Source: Lysobacter sp. Root494 (GTDB lineage: Bacteria > Pseudomonadota > Gammaproteobacteria > Xanthomonadales > Xanthomonadaceae). Taken from it: DNA of 64,000 bases. Shown here piece after piece: positions 1 to 12,415 of the stretch (positions are counted from its first letter, which is position 1; the number at the start of each line of letters is the position of its first letter). The notes beneath the pieces are model-generated. The model saw only the letters and a program-made list of their open reading frames with translations, did no database searches and was not told the DNA's origin. Where the stretch lies: assembly GCF_001427225.1 (NCBI RefSeq), contig NZ_LMFH01000005.1, forward strand, positions 857,325 to 921,324. The letters are read 5' to 3'. The position numbers were made by a program, and so were the translations under genes.

Positions 1-728
1 GCCAGCGCCGACGAGAATGCGATGCTGCTGTGATCCGCAGTCCGCAATTGCAGCACCTTGGGCGGGCGGGGCAGGGAGTTGATCAACCGCTGCGTGTTGG
101 CCGCGGGAATCACGGTGTCCTGCCCGGCGCGCACCACCAGGATCGGTCCGGTGTAACGCGACAGGTTCGAAACCGAGTCATAGCGCTCTCGCGCGAGCAG
201 GTGGATCGGCAGCCAGCGGTAGTGCGCCTGGCCAACATCGGCGAGCGTGTCGTACGGGGTGACCAGCGCCAGCCGGCGTACGGGACGGCGTGCCGCCACG
301 TGCGCAGCGACGCCCGAACCCAGGCTGCGCCCGATCACGTCGATACCGATGTCCGGATGCAACCGCTGCACGTGGTCGAACAGGGCGAGCGCATCGCTGG
401 TGATACCGGCTTCGGTCGGCTCGCCTTCGCTCGCGCCGAACCCCCGATACGCCATCAGATAGATCGTATGCTGCGGGAACCAGCGGGCAAACCGATCGCG
501 ATTGACCTGCACGGGTTCGGCATTTCCGCCGAAATAGATCAACGCTTCTCGCCGTCCCGGATTGACGACCCATCCACGCAGCGTGACGCCGTCGTGTACG
601 AGGGCGAAATCCGTATGTTCCGCGGCGACCCGCGTTTCATGCGGGCAATACACCAGGTCCCGCTGCCGCGCATACATCAGGCCGCAAAGGCCGAGGTACA
701 CCAGTGGCGGCAAGGCGAGCCAGAACAT
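1..728 (-). CDS. alpha/beta hydrolase, C-terminus cut by window edge
   Basis: Reading leftward from an ATG at 728, the frame stays open to base 1. The protein begins with a hydrophobic segment (MFWLALPPLVYLGLCGLM), then RDLVYCPHETR, an oxyanion-type YFGGNAE stretch near residue 63, and the nucleophile elbow GRSLGSG near residue 125. A later stretch, ILVVRAGQDTVIP, fits the strand and turn that carry the catalytic Asp, and DHSS near the edge would hold the catalytic His. This is the layout of Bem46/YfhR-like membrane-anchored serine hydrolases. The substrate cannot be told. The end of the gene lies outside the window. No operon partner is visible; the next gene on the same strand starts 109 bases upstream. 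Confidence 0.8.
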   Translation of the reverse strand, partial: MFWLALPPLVYLGLCGLMYARQRDLVYCPHETRVAAEHTDFALVHDGVTLRGWVVNPGRREALIYFGGNAEPVQVNRDRFARWFPQHTIYLMAYRGFGASEGEPTEAGITSDALALFDHVQRLHPDIGIDVIGRSLGSGVAAHVAARRPVRRLALVTPYDTLADVGQAHYRWLPIHLLARERYDSVSNLSRYTGPILVVRAGQDTVIPAANTQRLINSLPRPPKVLQLRTADHSSIAFSSAL

Positions 729-836
729 GGGCCAGGCGCAATACCTGTTGGCGGCCCGTCGCGGGCCCTGGATGAAAGCCTAGCGGCAGCAGCGTGAGCC
801 GGATGCATAGCGCACGGCTCGCCCCCTTCGCGTTGG

Positions 837-1148
837 CTAGTCCTTGTGCAAACGCTGTGCTGCCTCGAACGCGGCCAGCTGTTCGGGGGTGGCTTCGCGC
901 TGGTGCCTCGCCTTCCATTGCGGGAAGGGCTCGCCGTAGACCGCTTCGCGGGCCTCGTCCCTGGTCATGGTGATGCCCCGGTGTTCGGCTGCGTCGCGAT
1001 ACCAGTCGGCCAGGCAGTTGCGGCAGAAGCCGGCGAGGATCATCAGGTCGATGTTCTGCACGTCGGGCCGTTCCTTGAGCAAATGATCGCGCAGGCGGCG
1101 GAATACGGCGGCTTCGATCTGGGTGGTTTCGAAATCGGTGTCGGTCAT
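837..1148 (-). CDS. DUF1244 family protein
   Basis: This encodes a small acidic protein of 103 residues starting MTDTDFETTQIEAAVFRRL. The stretch NIDLMILAGFCRNCLADWY and the following AREAVYGEPFPQWK match my memory of the DUF1244 family of proteobacteria. The CRNC pair near residue 43 is a possible metal or redox site. An in-frame ATG lies farther upstream, but it would overlap the divergent folD gene, so the start at 1148 is preferred. It is transcribed away from folD with about 70 bases between the two starts. The function is unknown. Confidence 0.75.
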   Translation of the reverse strand: MTDTDFETTQIEAAVFRRLRDHLLKERPDVQNIDLMILAGFCRNCLADWYRDAAEHRGITMTRDEAREAVYGEPFPQWKARHQREATPEQLAAFEAAQRLHKD

Positions 1149-1218
1149 GGCGGGGCGGGTGTAGCGGACGATGGGCGATAATGTGCGCCTTCCTCGCTCC
1201 CCACGGCCAGCGCCACGC

Positions 1219-2079
1219 ATGACTGCCCGCATCCTCGACGGCAAACGCATCGCCGAAGACCTGCTCGACAACCTGAAGGTGCAGGTCGATGCCCGCATTG
1301 CCGCCGGCGGGGCCGCCCCGGGGCTCGCGGTGGTGCTCGTGGGCAGTGATCCGGCGTCCGCGGTGTACGTGAAAAACAAGCGTCGCGCGGCGCAGAAGGT
1401 GGGCATCCGCGCCATCGACTACGACTTGCCGGCGAACACGTCCGACGAGGAGCTCCTCGCCCTGATCGACCGGCTCAATGCCGACCCGCAGGTGCACGGC
1501 GTCCTGGTCCAGCTGCCATTGCCGGGACACCGCGACGCGACGCAGCTGATCCACCGCATCGACCCGCGCAAGGATGTCGACGGTTTCCATCCGGAAAACG
1601 TTGGCCACCTGGCCCTGCGCCAGTTCGGCCTGCGCCCATGCACGCCGCGCGGCATCACCACGCTGCTGGCCTATACCGACCGTGCCGTGCGAGGCCAGAG
1701 CGCGACGATCGTGGGCGTGTCCAACCACGTCGGCCGGCCGATGGCCCTGGAACTGTTGATCGCGGGCTGCACCGTAACCAGTTGCCACAAGTTCACGCCG
1801 CCTGCCGTGCTGGAGCAGTCGGTCCGGAACGCCGACATCCTCGTCGTGGCCGTGGGCCGTCCGCAGCTGATCCCTGGCGAATGGGTGAAGCCGGGCGCCG
1901 TGGTCATCGATGTCGGTATCAACCGGCTCGACGACGGGCGTCTGGTGGGCGACGTCGGTTTCGAAGCCGCGGCCCAGCGCGCGAGCTGGATCACGCCGGT
2001 GCCCGGCGGTGTGGGGCCGATGACCGTGGCGACCCTGATGCAGAACACGCTGGAAGCGGCTCAGGCGGCCGATCGATAG
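1219..2079 (+). CDS. folD: FolD bifunctional methylenetetrahydrofolate dehydrogenase/cyclohydrolase
   Basis: The 286-residue protein interconverts 5,10-methylene-, 5,10-methenyl- and 10-formyl-tetrahydrofolate with NADP in the cytosol, feeding purine and fMet synthesis. Visible family marks are the YVKNKRRAA helix carrying the catalytic YxxxK motif, [19 protein letters not shown], the cofactor-binding stretch [11 protein letters not shown], and the C-terminal signature [16 protein letters not shown]. Length is normal for the family. The ATG at 1219 ([16 protein letters not shown]) is chosen over an upstream in-frame ATG at 1171 because family members begin close to the ARILDGK motif. The purine genes guaB and guaA follow on the same strand, separated by a repeat-containing spacer. 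Confidence 0.95.
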   Translation: MTARILDGKRIAEDLLDNLKVQVDARIAAGGAAPGLAVVLVGSDPASAVYVKNKRRAAQKVGIRAIDYDLPANTSDEELLALIDRLNADPQVHGVLVQLPLPGHRDATQLIHRIDPRKDVDGFHPENVGHLALRQFGLRPCTPRGITTLLAYTDRAVRGQSATIVGVSNHVGRPMALELLIAGCTVTSCHKFTPPAVLEQSVRNADILVVAVGRPQLIPGEWVKPGAVVIDVGINRLDDGRLVGDVGFEAAAQRASWITPVPGGVGPMTVATLMQNTLEAAQAADR

Positions 2080-2102
2080 TCTGAAACCAGTCCGAAGCTG
2101 GT

Positions 2103-3730
<1,628 letters not shown>

Positions 3731-3735
3731 GATTG

Positions 3736-3774
3736 AACGAAGAAGGGAGACGTCAGTTTCCCTTCTTCGTTTTC
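3736..3774 (+). terminator. rho-independent terminator between guaB and guaA
   Basis: A perfect 13-base inverted repeat (AACGAAGAAGGGA at 3736-3748, complement at 3759-3771) with a 10-base loop is followed by a short T run. It begins 6 bases after the guaB stop codon. It would end or attenuate guaB transcription before guaA. Confidence 0.85.
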
Positions 3775-3813
3775 GGACCCACGTTTCGAAACCATAGTGT
3801 CCATGCACTGCCC

Positions 3814-5879
<2,066 letters not shown>

Positions 5880-5909
5880 GCAGTCGCACTGCTGACGAGA
5901 TAGGGCAAC

Positions 5910-6368
5910 TCAGCTGCGCTTGCGCGCAAGTTCCTGATCGAGCTCGATGGCGAAGCTGCGCACCGACAGACTGACTTCCATCCCCAGCGCCAGGCTGGCG
6001 AGCAGCAGCAGGGACACGCCGAATACGGCAAGGACGGTCGGCAACACGCCAAGTCGGAAGCCCAGGAAAGCATCGACGGCCAAGGCCAGGCTTGTGCCAA
6101 CGAAAGCGCCTAGCCCGCCATACAACAACTGGCAAGCGCGCAGCACCAGTTGCGCGCGGCGACGATGATTGAGGATCTGCAGATCGCGCTCCGCTCGATC
6201 GGGGGCCTCTTCTTCCCAGGCCAGGACGAGTGAGCGCAGCCGATCGACGACGCGTGCCAATCGGTTATTGGCTGAAATGAGCAGCGACCCCGTTGCCGCC
6301 ATCAGCAAGGCCGGGGCGAGCATCGATGTGAGGATGGCGTAATGACCGATGGAAGTCGGATCGAGCAT
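5910..6368 (-). CDS. DUF2721 family membrane protein
   Basis: The 152-residue protein has a hydrophobic N-terminal helix (YAILTSMLAPALLMAATGSLLI), a polar middle rich in Arg and Glu (RLARVVDRLRSLVLAWEEEAPDRAERDLQ), and two further membrane segments near residues 80-130. The order of one helix, an ANNRLARVVDR motif and two more helices matches my memory of DUF2721 proteins. The function is unknown. It is divergent from orn, with 64 bases between the two starts. Confidence 0.7.
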   Translation of the reverse strand: MLDPTSIGHYAILTSMLAPALLMAATGSLLISANNRLARVVDRLRSLVLAWEEEAPDRAERDLQILNHRRRAQLVLRACQLLYGGLGAFVGTSLALAVDAFLGFRLGVLPTVLAVFGVSLLLLASLALGMEVSLSVRSFAIELDQELARKRS

Positions 6369-6432
6369 GGCGGTGTCGGCGATCTGTGCAGGCTGGGATA
6401 TGATGCGGCGTCCTGACGATTAGTGCGAGCGC

Positions 6433-7002
6433 ATGGCAGCCCATCCGCATAAGGAACAGAGACTGATCTGGATCGACCTCGAAATGACGGGGCTCGATAC
6501 CGTGAACGATTCCATCCTCGAGATCGCCACCGTCGTGACCGACGCGCAACTCGAAATCCTCGCCGAGGGACCGGAGCTGGCGATCGCGCATCCGGTCGAG
6601 CGACTGCAGGCGATGGACGAATGGAATCGCAATCAGCACGGCAAATCCGGTCTATGGCAGCGCGTGCTGGAACAGGGTGTGGCAATGCAGGAAGCCGAGC
6701 AGCGCACGCTCGATTTCCTAGCGCAATGGGTGCCGGCGAATTGCTCGCCGATCTGCGGCAACTCGATCTGCCAGGACCGCCGGTTCCTGTATCGCTGCAT
6801 GCCGCGGCTGGAAAAATATTTCCATTACCGCAATCTCGACGTCAGCACGATCAAGGAACTGGCACGCCGCTGGGCGCCGGACATCCTCAACGGCGTGCGC
6901 AAGGAATCCAAGCACACGGCTCTCAGCGATATCCGCGATTCCATCGACGAACTGCGGCATTACCGCACGGCGATGGGAAAGCTCGGCGGACTGTCGACGT
7001 AA
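6433..7002 (+). CDS. orn: oligoribonuclease Orn
   Basis: The 189-residue 3'-5' exoribonuclease degrades two- to five-base RNA remnants and pGpG, the last step in clearing c-di-GMP. It is a DEDDh exonuclease: [12 protein letters not shown] carries the first Asp-Glu pair, [10 protein letters not shown] the second Asp, and [15 protein letters not shown] the His and final Asp. Length and end (ELRHYR) are normal. It converges with the mscS gene, 6 bases away. Confidence 0.96.
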   Translation: MAAHPHKEQRLIWIDLEMTGLDTVNDSILEIATVVTDAQLEILAEGPELAIAHPVERLQAMDEWNRNQHGKSGLWQRVLEQGVAMQEAEQRTLDFLAQWVPANCSPICGNSICQDRRFLYRCMPRLEKYFHYRNLDVSTIKELARRWAPDILNGVRKESKHTALSDIRDSIDELRHYRTAMGKLGGLST

Positions 7003-7008
7003 CTGCGG

Positions 7009-7947
7009 TTATTTTCGGCCGCTGCTGGAACTGCCGGGCGGCTTCGGCATGTCGCCGTCATCCACCACCGAGCGCGCCAATATCTCCGCCAACGGCCGGC
7101 CATCGGCATCGCGGTGATAAACGTGCAGGTCGCGTTGCGGATAGGGGATATTGAGTCCGCGTTCCACGAGTCCATCGCGAACCGCTGCGACCAGTTCACT
7201 CCGCGCGTTCCCGTAATCCGGCGTATTCACCCAGGCGCGCAATTCGAGATTCACGCTGCTTTCTGCCAGCGTGGTCACGAGCGCTTCCGGCGGCGGAGCC
7301 GCCAGCACCAGCGGATTGGCGCCAGCGACTTCGAGCAGGACTGCACGCGCGGCCTTCAGGTCATCCTCGTAGCCCACTCCCACGGCCAGGTCGATGCGAC
7401 GCTGTGGGTTGGCAGTGAAATTGATGATGGGCGCGGTCGTGATCAGGCTGTTCGGAACGACAACCACACGATTGTCGGTCGTCCGCAGCTTCGTCTGGAA
7501 CACACGGATCTGGTCGACCGTGCCTTCGAGGCCCGCGGCCTGCACGAAATCGCCGACATGGAAGGGACGCTGCACGATCAGCATCACGCCCGACGCGATG
7601 TTGGATAGCGAATCCTTCAGGGCCAGACCGATGGCGAGGCCAGCCGCGCCAAGCACCGCCATCACCGACGTCGTCGGCACGCCCAGCGACTGCAGCGCAG
7701 CCACGATCACGATCACCAGCATCGCCGCATAGGCGATATTGCGAAGGAAGCCACGCAACGTGGCTTCCATGTGTGCGCGCTCGAATGCGCGATCGAGGGT
7801 TTTCGAAAGACGGCGCGACAGCCACATCCCCAGCAGCAGGATGACGATGGAGCCGAGCAGCTTCAGCCCCCACGCCTGCGCTAGGCCGAGGAGGTCGAAA
7901 CTTTTCAGTCTGTCCAGCGACTCCCCGACCTTCGCTTCGATCAGCAT
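7009..7947 (-). CDS. mscS: small-conductance mechanosensitive channel (MscS family)
   Basis: The 312-residue inner-membrane channel protects against hypo-osmotic shock. Membrane helices lie near residues 22-45 (LKLLGSIVILLLGMWLSRRLSKTLD) and 65-90. The pore helix region is rich in Gly and Ala (VLGAAGLAIGLALKDSLSNIASGVMLIVQRPFHVGDFV), the hallmark of MscS TM3 and the start of the beta domain. VVVPNSLITTAPIINFT also fits. The start at 7947 (MLIEAKVGESLDRL) is taken because an upstream extension would overlap ppsA. It begins 5 bases after the ppsA stop and may be co-transcribed with it. Confidence 0.9.
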   Translation of the reverse strand: MLIEAKVGESLDRLKSFDLLGLAQAWGLKLLGSIVILLLGMWLSRRLSKTLDRAFERAHMEATLRGFLRNIAYAAMLVIVIVAALQSLGVPTTSVMAVLGAAGLAIGLALKDSLSNIASGVMLIVQRPFHVGDFVQAAGLEGTVDQIRVFQTKLRTTDNRVVVVPNSLITTAPIINFTANPQRRIDLAVGVGYEDDLKAARAVLLEVAGANPLVLAAPPPEALVTTLAESSVNLELRAWVNTPDYGNARSELVAAVRDGLVERGLNIPYPQRDLHVYHRDADGRPLAEILARSVVDDGDMPKPPGSSSSGRK

Positions 7948-7952
7948 CCGCG

Positions 7953-10325
7953 TCAGCCCGCCTTGACCTTCGCCAGGCGCAGCCAGGTATCGACGACGGT
8001 ATCGGGATTTAGCGAAACCGATTCGATCCCTTCCTGCATCAGCCATTCGGCGAGATCAGGATGGTCGCTCGGACCTTGGCCGCAGATACCGACGTACTTG
8101 CCCTTGGCGCGCGCCGCCTGGATGGCCATTGACAGCAGCTTTTTCACAGCCGGATCGCGCTCGTCGAACAGCCCGGCCACGATCGCCGAGTCGCGATCGA
8201 GTCCGAGCGTGAGCTGGGTAAGGTCGTTCGAACCGATCGAGAAGCCGTCGAAGATGTCTAGGAATTCGTCGGCCAAGAGCGCATTCGACGGCACCTCGCA
8301 CATCATGATGATCTTGAGATCGTCCTTGCCCCGCTTGAGCCCATTGGCCTCCAACACCTCGACCACCTTGCGACCTTCACCGAGCGTGCGCACGAACGGG
8401 ATCATGACCCAGCAGTTGGTCAGTCCCATGGTCTCGCGCACCTTCTTCACCGCGCGGCATTCCAGTGCGAATGCGTCCTTGAAGCTCGGATCGACGTAAC
8501 GACTCGCACCGCGGAAGCCGATCATCGGGTTTTCTTCATGCGGCTCGTAACGCGAACCGCCGAGGAGATTGGCGTACTCGTTCGACTTGAAGTCGGACAG
8601 GCGCACGATCACCGGATTCGGCGCGACTGACGCGGTAATCGTGGCGATACCTTCGGCAAGGCGGTCCACGTAGAAGTCGACCGGACTGCCGTAACCGGCG
8701 ATCTTCGCGTCGATCTTCTTCTTCGTCTCGGCATCCTGCGTGTCGTATTCGAGCAGCGCTTTTGGATGGATGCCGATGTGGCTGGCGATGATCATTTCCA
8801 GACGCGCAAGGCCGATGCCGGCATTGGGCAGCATCGCGAAGTCGAACGCGCGCTCGGGGTTGGCGACGTTCATCATCACCTTGAGCGGAGCGGGCGGCAT
8901 CTTGTCGAGATCGGCGACGTTGCGCTCGAAGGGCAGGGCGCCGGCATAGATGTACCCGGTGTCGCCTTCGGCGCAGGAAATGGTGACTTCCTGTCCATCC
9001 TGGACGGTATCGAGTGCGTTGCCCGTCCCCACGACTGCGGGTACGCCAAGTTCACGCGCGATGATCGCGGCGTGGCAGGTGCGACCCCCACGGTTGGTCA
9101 CGATGGCGGCGGAACGCTTCATCACCGGCTCCCAATCGGGATCGGTCATGTCGGCGACGAGGACGTCGCCCGGCTGCACGCGATTCATGTCATCGAGCGA
9201 ACGCACGACGCGCGCGACACCGCTGCCGATCTTGTTGCCGATGGCGCGACCTTCGGCAATCACTTCACCGCGCTTGGTCAATGCGTAGCGTTCGATCTGC
9301 GTCGCATGCGCGCGCGATTTCACCGTTTCAGGACGAGCCTGGACGATGAAGAGCTTGCCGCTCACACCGTCTTTCGCCCACTCGATGTCCATCGGGCGAC
9401 CGTAGTGCTTTTCGATCACGAGCGCCTGCTTGGCGAGTTCGTGCACGTCTTCATCATTGATCGAGAAGGTGTTGCGCAGATCGGCCGGCGTTTCTTCGAT
9501 GCGCACGCGTTCGCCCGGCTTGTCCGAATACACCATGCGCTGCTGCTTGGCGCCGATCGAACGGCGCAGGATCGCCGGCTTGCCCTGCTGCAACGTGGGC
9601 TTGTAGACGTAGAACTCGTCGGGATTGACCGCGCCCTGCACGACCATTTCACCGAGACCGAAGCTCGATGTGATGAAAACGACTTCGCGGAAACCGGATT
9701 CGGTGTCCAGCGTAAACAGCACGCCGGAAGCACCTACGTTCGAGCGCACCATCAACTGCACGCCCGCCGAAAGGAACACGTCTTCGTGCCTGAAGCCATG
9801 GTGCACGCGGTAGGCGATCGCGCGGTCGTTGTAGAGCGACGCGAAGACTTCCTTGACCTTGCGTACGACGTCGTCGGCACCCGTCACGTTGAGGAAGGTT
9901 TCCTGCTGGCCGGCGAAGCTGGCGTCGGGAAGATCTTCCGCGGTGGCCGAGGAACGCACTGCGACGGCGACTTCGCCGCCGCCGTTTTCATTGCAGAGCT
10001 GCCTGTAGGCCTTGCGGATGTCCGCATCGAGATCGGGTTGCAGCGGAGCTTCGGTCACCCAGCCACGGATTTCCTTGCCCGCGACGGCGAGAGCCTGCAC
10101 GTCCTCTACATCGAACGACGCCAGCTTGTCGTAGATGCGCTGGTGCAGGTTGTTGTGCGCAATGAACGCCTTGAATGCTTCGGCCGTCGTTGCGAAGCCG
10201 CCGGGAACCGAGACGCCGAGATTCGCGAGGTTGCCGATCATCTCGCCGAGCGAGGAGTTCTTGCCGCCCACGCGGGCCAGGTCGGACAGGCGAAGCGCGT
10301 GCAGCCAGAGGATGTTCTCGTTCAA
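7953..10325 (-). CDS. ppsA: phosphoenolpyruvate synthase (pyruvate, water dikinase)
   Basis: The 790-residue enzyme makes PEP from pyruvate and ATP for gluconeogenesis, fitting growth on pyruvate and lactate. The ATP-grasp domain is N-terminal ([32 protein letters not shown]). The phospho-carrier His418 sits in [15 protein letters not shown], and the PEP-binding TIM barrel ends with [17 protein letters not shown], with Cys748 as the probable catalytic Cys. The first codon is TTG (TTG AAC GAG AAC), with GGAG 7 bases upstream and no better ATG nearby. It is divergent from ppsR, its regulator. Confidence 0.95.
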   Translation of the reverse strand: MNENILWLHALRLSDLARVGGKNSSLGEMIGNLANLGVSVPGGFATTAEAFKAFIAHNNLHQRIYDKLASFDVEDVQALAVAGKEIRGWVTEAPLQPDLDADIRKAYRQLCNENGGGEVAVAVRSSATAEDLPDASFAGQQETFLNVTGADDVVRKVKEVFASLYNDRAIAYRVHHGFRHEDVFLSAGVQLMVRSNVGASGVLFTLDTESGFREVVFITSSFGLGEMVVQGAVNPDEFYVYKPTLQQGKPAILRRSIGAKQQRMVYSDKPGERVRIEETPADLRNTFSINDEDVHELAKQALVIEKHYGRPMDIEWAKDGVSGKLFIVQARPETVKSRAHATQIERYALTKRGEVIAEGRAIGNKIGSGVARVVRSLDDMNRVQPGDVLVADMTDPDWEPVMKRSAAIVTNRGGRTCHAAIIARELGVPAVVGTGNALDTVQDGQEVTISCAEGDTGYIYAGALPFERNVADLDKMPPAPLKVMMNVANPERAFDFAMLPNAGIGLARLEMIIASHIGIHPKALLEYDTQDAETKKKIDAKIAGYGSPVDFYVDRLAEGIATITASVAPNPVIVRLSDFKSNEYANLLGGSRYEPHEENPMIGFRGASRYVDPSFKDAFALECRAVKKVRETMGLTNCWVMIPFVRTLGEGRKVVEVLEANGLKRGKDDLKIIMMCEVPSNALLADEFLDIFDGFSIGSNDLTQLTLGLDRDSAIVAGLFDERDPAVKKLLSMAIQAARAKGKYVGICGQGPSDHPDLAEWLMQEGIESVSLNPDTVVDTWLRLAKVKAG

Positions 10326-10459
10326 GACGAAGCTCCGTGGGAGGATTTGGGGCCGAAACGGCCTGGAGGGCTAAACCGCTATTATCGCCGCTGCTTCCGG
10401 CGCAGACAAACGCGGCCGGAAGCTGTTTCGACCATGACGAGCCCTTGACGAGGTGTGTG

Positions 10460-11281
10460 ATGCCTGGAGTGAGACCGGTCTTCTACGTGTCGGATGGGAC
10501 CGGTATCACGGCCGAAACCATCGGGCACAGCGTGCTGACGCAATTCACCCTGACCCAGTTCGTCACCGAGCGTTATTCCTTCATCGACAGCATCGAACGC
10601 GGGCACGAGATCGCCGCGAAAATCCGTGCCGCTGGCGAACGGTACGGAGTGCGTCCAGTAGTGATCAATTCCTGTGTCGACGGGACGGTAAGTGCGGCAC
10701 TGGCGGAAAGCGGAGCGCTCATGCTCGACATCTTCGCTCCCTTCATCGAACCGCTGGAGCGCGAACTCGGCGAATCGCGCGAGCGCCGCATCGGTCGCGC
10801 GCATGGCATGGTCGACTTCGAGACCTATCACCGCCGCATCAATGCGATGAACTTCGCGTTGACACACGATGATGGTGCGGCGACCGATTACGCCGGCGCG
10901 GATGTCATCCTGGTGGCGGTGTCGCGGGCCGGCAAGACCCCGACGTGCGTGTATCTCGCGTTGCATTACGGCATCCGCGCGGCCAATTACCCGTTGACCG
11001 AGGAAGACCTCGAGCACGACCGCCTGCCGCCGCGTCTCCGGCAATGGCGCAACAAGCTGTTCGGACTGACCATCGATCCGGTTCGCCTGCAGCAGATACG
11101 CCAGGAACGGCGGCCGAATTCGCGCTATGCGCAGTTCGAAACCTGCAGGCGCGAAGTGGCGGCGGCGGAAATGATGTTCCGGGGCGAGGGCATTCCGACC
11201 CTCAGCACCACGCATACATCGATCGAGGAAATCGCGAGCAAGGTGCTCTCGACGCTTGGGATTCACCGCGAGATGTTCTGA
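10460..11281 (+). CDS. ppsR: PEP synthase regulatory protein (bifunctional kinase/pyrophosphorylase)
   Basis: The 273-residue DUF299 family protein phosphorylates PpsA with ADP to inactivate it and removes the phosphate by phosphorolysis. Marks are the start [22 protein letters not shown], the P-loop-like [14 protein letters not shown] near residues 154-167, and the C-terminal [10 protein letters not shown]. It lies head to head with ppsA, 134 bases apart, a common arrangement for this pair. The ATG at 10460 gives the conventional start of the family. Confidence 0.94.
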   Translation: MPGVRPVFYVSDGTGITAETIGHSVLTQFTLTQFVTERYSFIDSIERGHEIAAKIRAAGERYGVRPVVINSCVDGTVSAALAESGALMLDIFAPFIEPLERELGESRERRIGRAHGMVDFETYHRRINAMNFALTHDDGAATDYAGADVILVAVSRAGKTPTCVYLALHYGIRAANYPLTEEDLEHDRLPPRLRQWRNKLFGLTIDPVRLQQIRQERRPNSRYAQFETCRREVAAAEMMFRGEGIPTLSTTHTSIEEIASKVLSTLGIHREMF

Positions 11282-11408
11282 ACGGAACGTTCAGAAAAAG
11301 CGGGAAGCTGAAAGCTTCATTCCGCGCGGGGAGAACTGTGACATTAGGCGCGTTGAACACGCGCGTCAACGCTGCCGCAATGCGGTTTGCGCGTGTAGCA
11401 TCGGACCT

Positions 11409-11921
11409 ATGCAGCAACTCATTACCCGCTCCAGACATGCCGATGCACTGAGCCGTCTCCGGCTCGGAAAATTCGGCTGGCTGATGGCGCTGTACGCGGA
11501 AAATCACTCTCTCCTGCAGCGCCTGTTCGAACCGGCTGACCTGAAGCCGGGATCGTATGAATCCGACATCGGCGACGGTTTGCCGCTTCAGCTGGACGTG
11601 CTCGAGCAGCATCGTTACACGACCGAATTACGGTTGACCTACAACATGCTCGATCCGGTGACGGGCGAACCCGATCCGTCGGCGTATCTGCGCGTGTACC
11701 ACGATGCCCGGCAGGTGGAAGCCACGCATTGCTACGTGGGCCGCCGCTGGCAGGACGTGATCGGCATGTATCCGCCGCCTGCGGAAGTGATCGGCCATCG
11801 CCTGCGCATGAACACGTTCCTCGGGAAGTGGATGCACTACCTCGCGGAGAGCGGCCACGGCGTCGCCACGCTGCGACTGCGTGAAGCGGCGAGTGTGAAA
11901 AAAGTCGAAAAGGTGGCTTGA
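11409..11921 (+). CDS. DUF1249 family protein
   Basis: The 170-residue soluble protein has the stretches FGWLMALYAENHSLLQRLF, LTYNMLDPVTGEPDPSAYLRVYHDARQVE and a C-terminal KWMHYLAESGHG. I recall this pattern as DUF1249, a family of unknown function. It ends with a short basic tail (KKVEKVA). The ATG at 11409 lies 127 bases after ppsR. Two tRNA genes follow on the same strand. Confidence 0.7.
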   Translation: MQQLITRSRHADALSRLRLGKFGWLMALYAENHSLLQRLFEPADLKPGSYESDIGDGLPLQLDVLEQHRYTTELRLTYNMLDPVTGEPDPSAYLRVYHDARQVEATHCYVGRRWQDVIGMYPPPAEVIGHRLRMNTFLGKWMHYLAESGHGVATLRLREAASVKKVEKVA

Positions 11922-11965
11922 CGGTCCTGAACCCGCCCCCTAAACTTGCGGTCTTTCCAGCCCGT

Positions 11966-12041
11966 GGGGCCATAGCTCAGCTGGGAGAGCGCCTGCATGG
12001 CATGCAGGAGGTCGGCGGTTCGATCCCGCCTGGCTCCACCA
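11966..12041 (+). tRNA. tRNA-Ala (anticodon GGC)
   Basis: A 76-base cloverleaf can be folded by eye. The acceptor arm GGGGCCA pairs with TGGCTCC, the D arm is GCTCAGCTGGGAGAGC, the anticodon stem CCTGC/GCAGG encloses ATGGCAT with anticodon GGC, and the T arm is GGCGGTTCGATCCCGCC. The discriminator A is followed by an encoded CCA. Confidence 0.97.
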
Positions 12042-12106
12042 CTGGTAGTTTCAAAACAGGCCGGCTTTCAGCGAAGAACATCTCGATGAAGGCAAAGTTT
12101 TACAGC

Positions 12107-12182
12107 GTCCCCATCGTCTAGAGGCCTAGGACATTACCCTTTCACGGTAGCGACCGGGGTTCGAATCCCCGTGGGGACGCCA
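12107..12182 (+). tRNA. tRNA-Glu (anticodon TTC)
   Basis: A 76-base tRNA: acceptor GTCCCCA pairs with TGGGGAC, the anticodon loop CTTTCAC carries TTC, the T arm is CCGGGGTTCGAATCCCCG, and GCCA is encoded at the 3' end. It lies 65 bases after tRNA-Ala, and a terminator follows 8 bases later, so the pair is probably one transcript. Confidence 0.97.
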
Positions 12183-12190
12183 CTCTTCAG

Positions 12191-12227
12191 GAAACAGGGC
12201 TCGGGAAACCGGGCCCTGTTTCTTTTT
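12191..12227 (+). terminator. terminator of the tRNA-Ala/tRNA-Glu unit
   Basis: A 14-base stem beginning GAAACAGGGC with one G-T wobble is closed by a GAAA tetraloop and followed by five T residues. This is a textbook intrinsic terminator. Confidence 0.92.
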
Positions 12228-12272
12228 GTGCGCATGTACTTGCGCGTGGAAGTGCTATCACGCTTCTGCACT

Positions 12273-12403
12273 GTAGAGCGGAGTTTGCTCCGCTGCTCTT
12301 GGCACCGCGATGCACTTGCGGTGTCTTGAGATTCTTGACGATCCGCACCGCACAGGTGCGGCGCTACAAAGCCAGAAGAGCAGCGGAGCAAGCTCCGCTC
12401 TAC
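12273..12403. repeat. inverted pair of GTAG-type REP palindromes
   Basis: A 28-base unit beginning GTAGAGCGGAG, with an internal hairpin (GCGGAG/CTCCGC), is at 12273-12300. Its near-exact reverse complement is at 12376-12403, with 75 bases between. GTAG-headed imperfect palindromes of this kind are known REP families of Stenotrophomonas and relatives, usually linked to RAYT transposases. No RAYT gene is in the window. The pair lies between the tRNA terminator and the end of dnaE2. Confidence 0.8.
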
Positions 12404-12415
12404 AAAACGAAGGGG

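Noticed and set aside
8766-10448. 560-codon open frame antisense to ppsA
   Set aside because: No recognisable domain; ppsA fully explains the region.
11918-12121. 67-codon open frame across the tRNA genes
   Set aside because: It reads through tRNA-Ala and into tRNA-Glu; not a protein gene.
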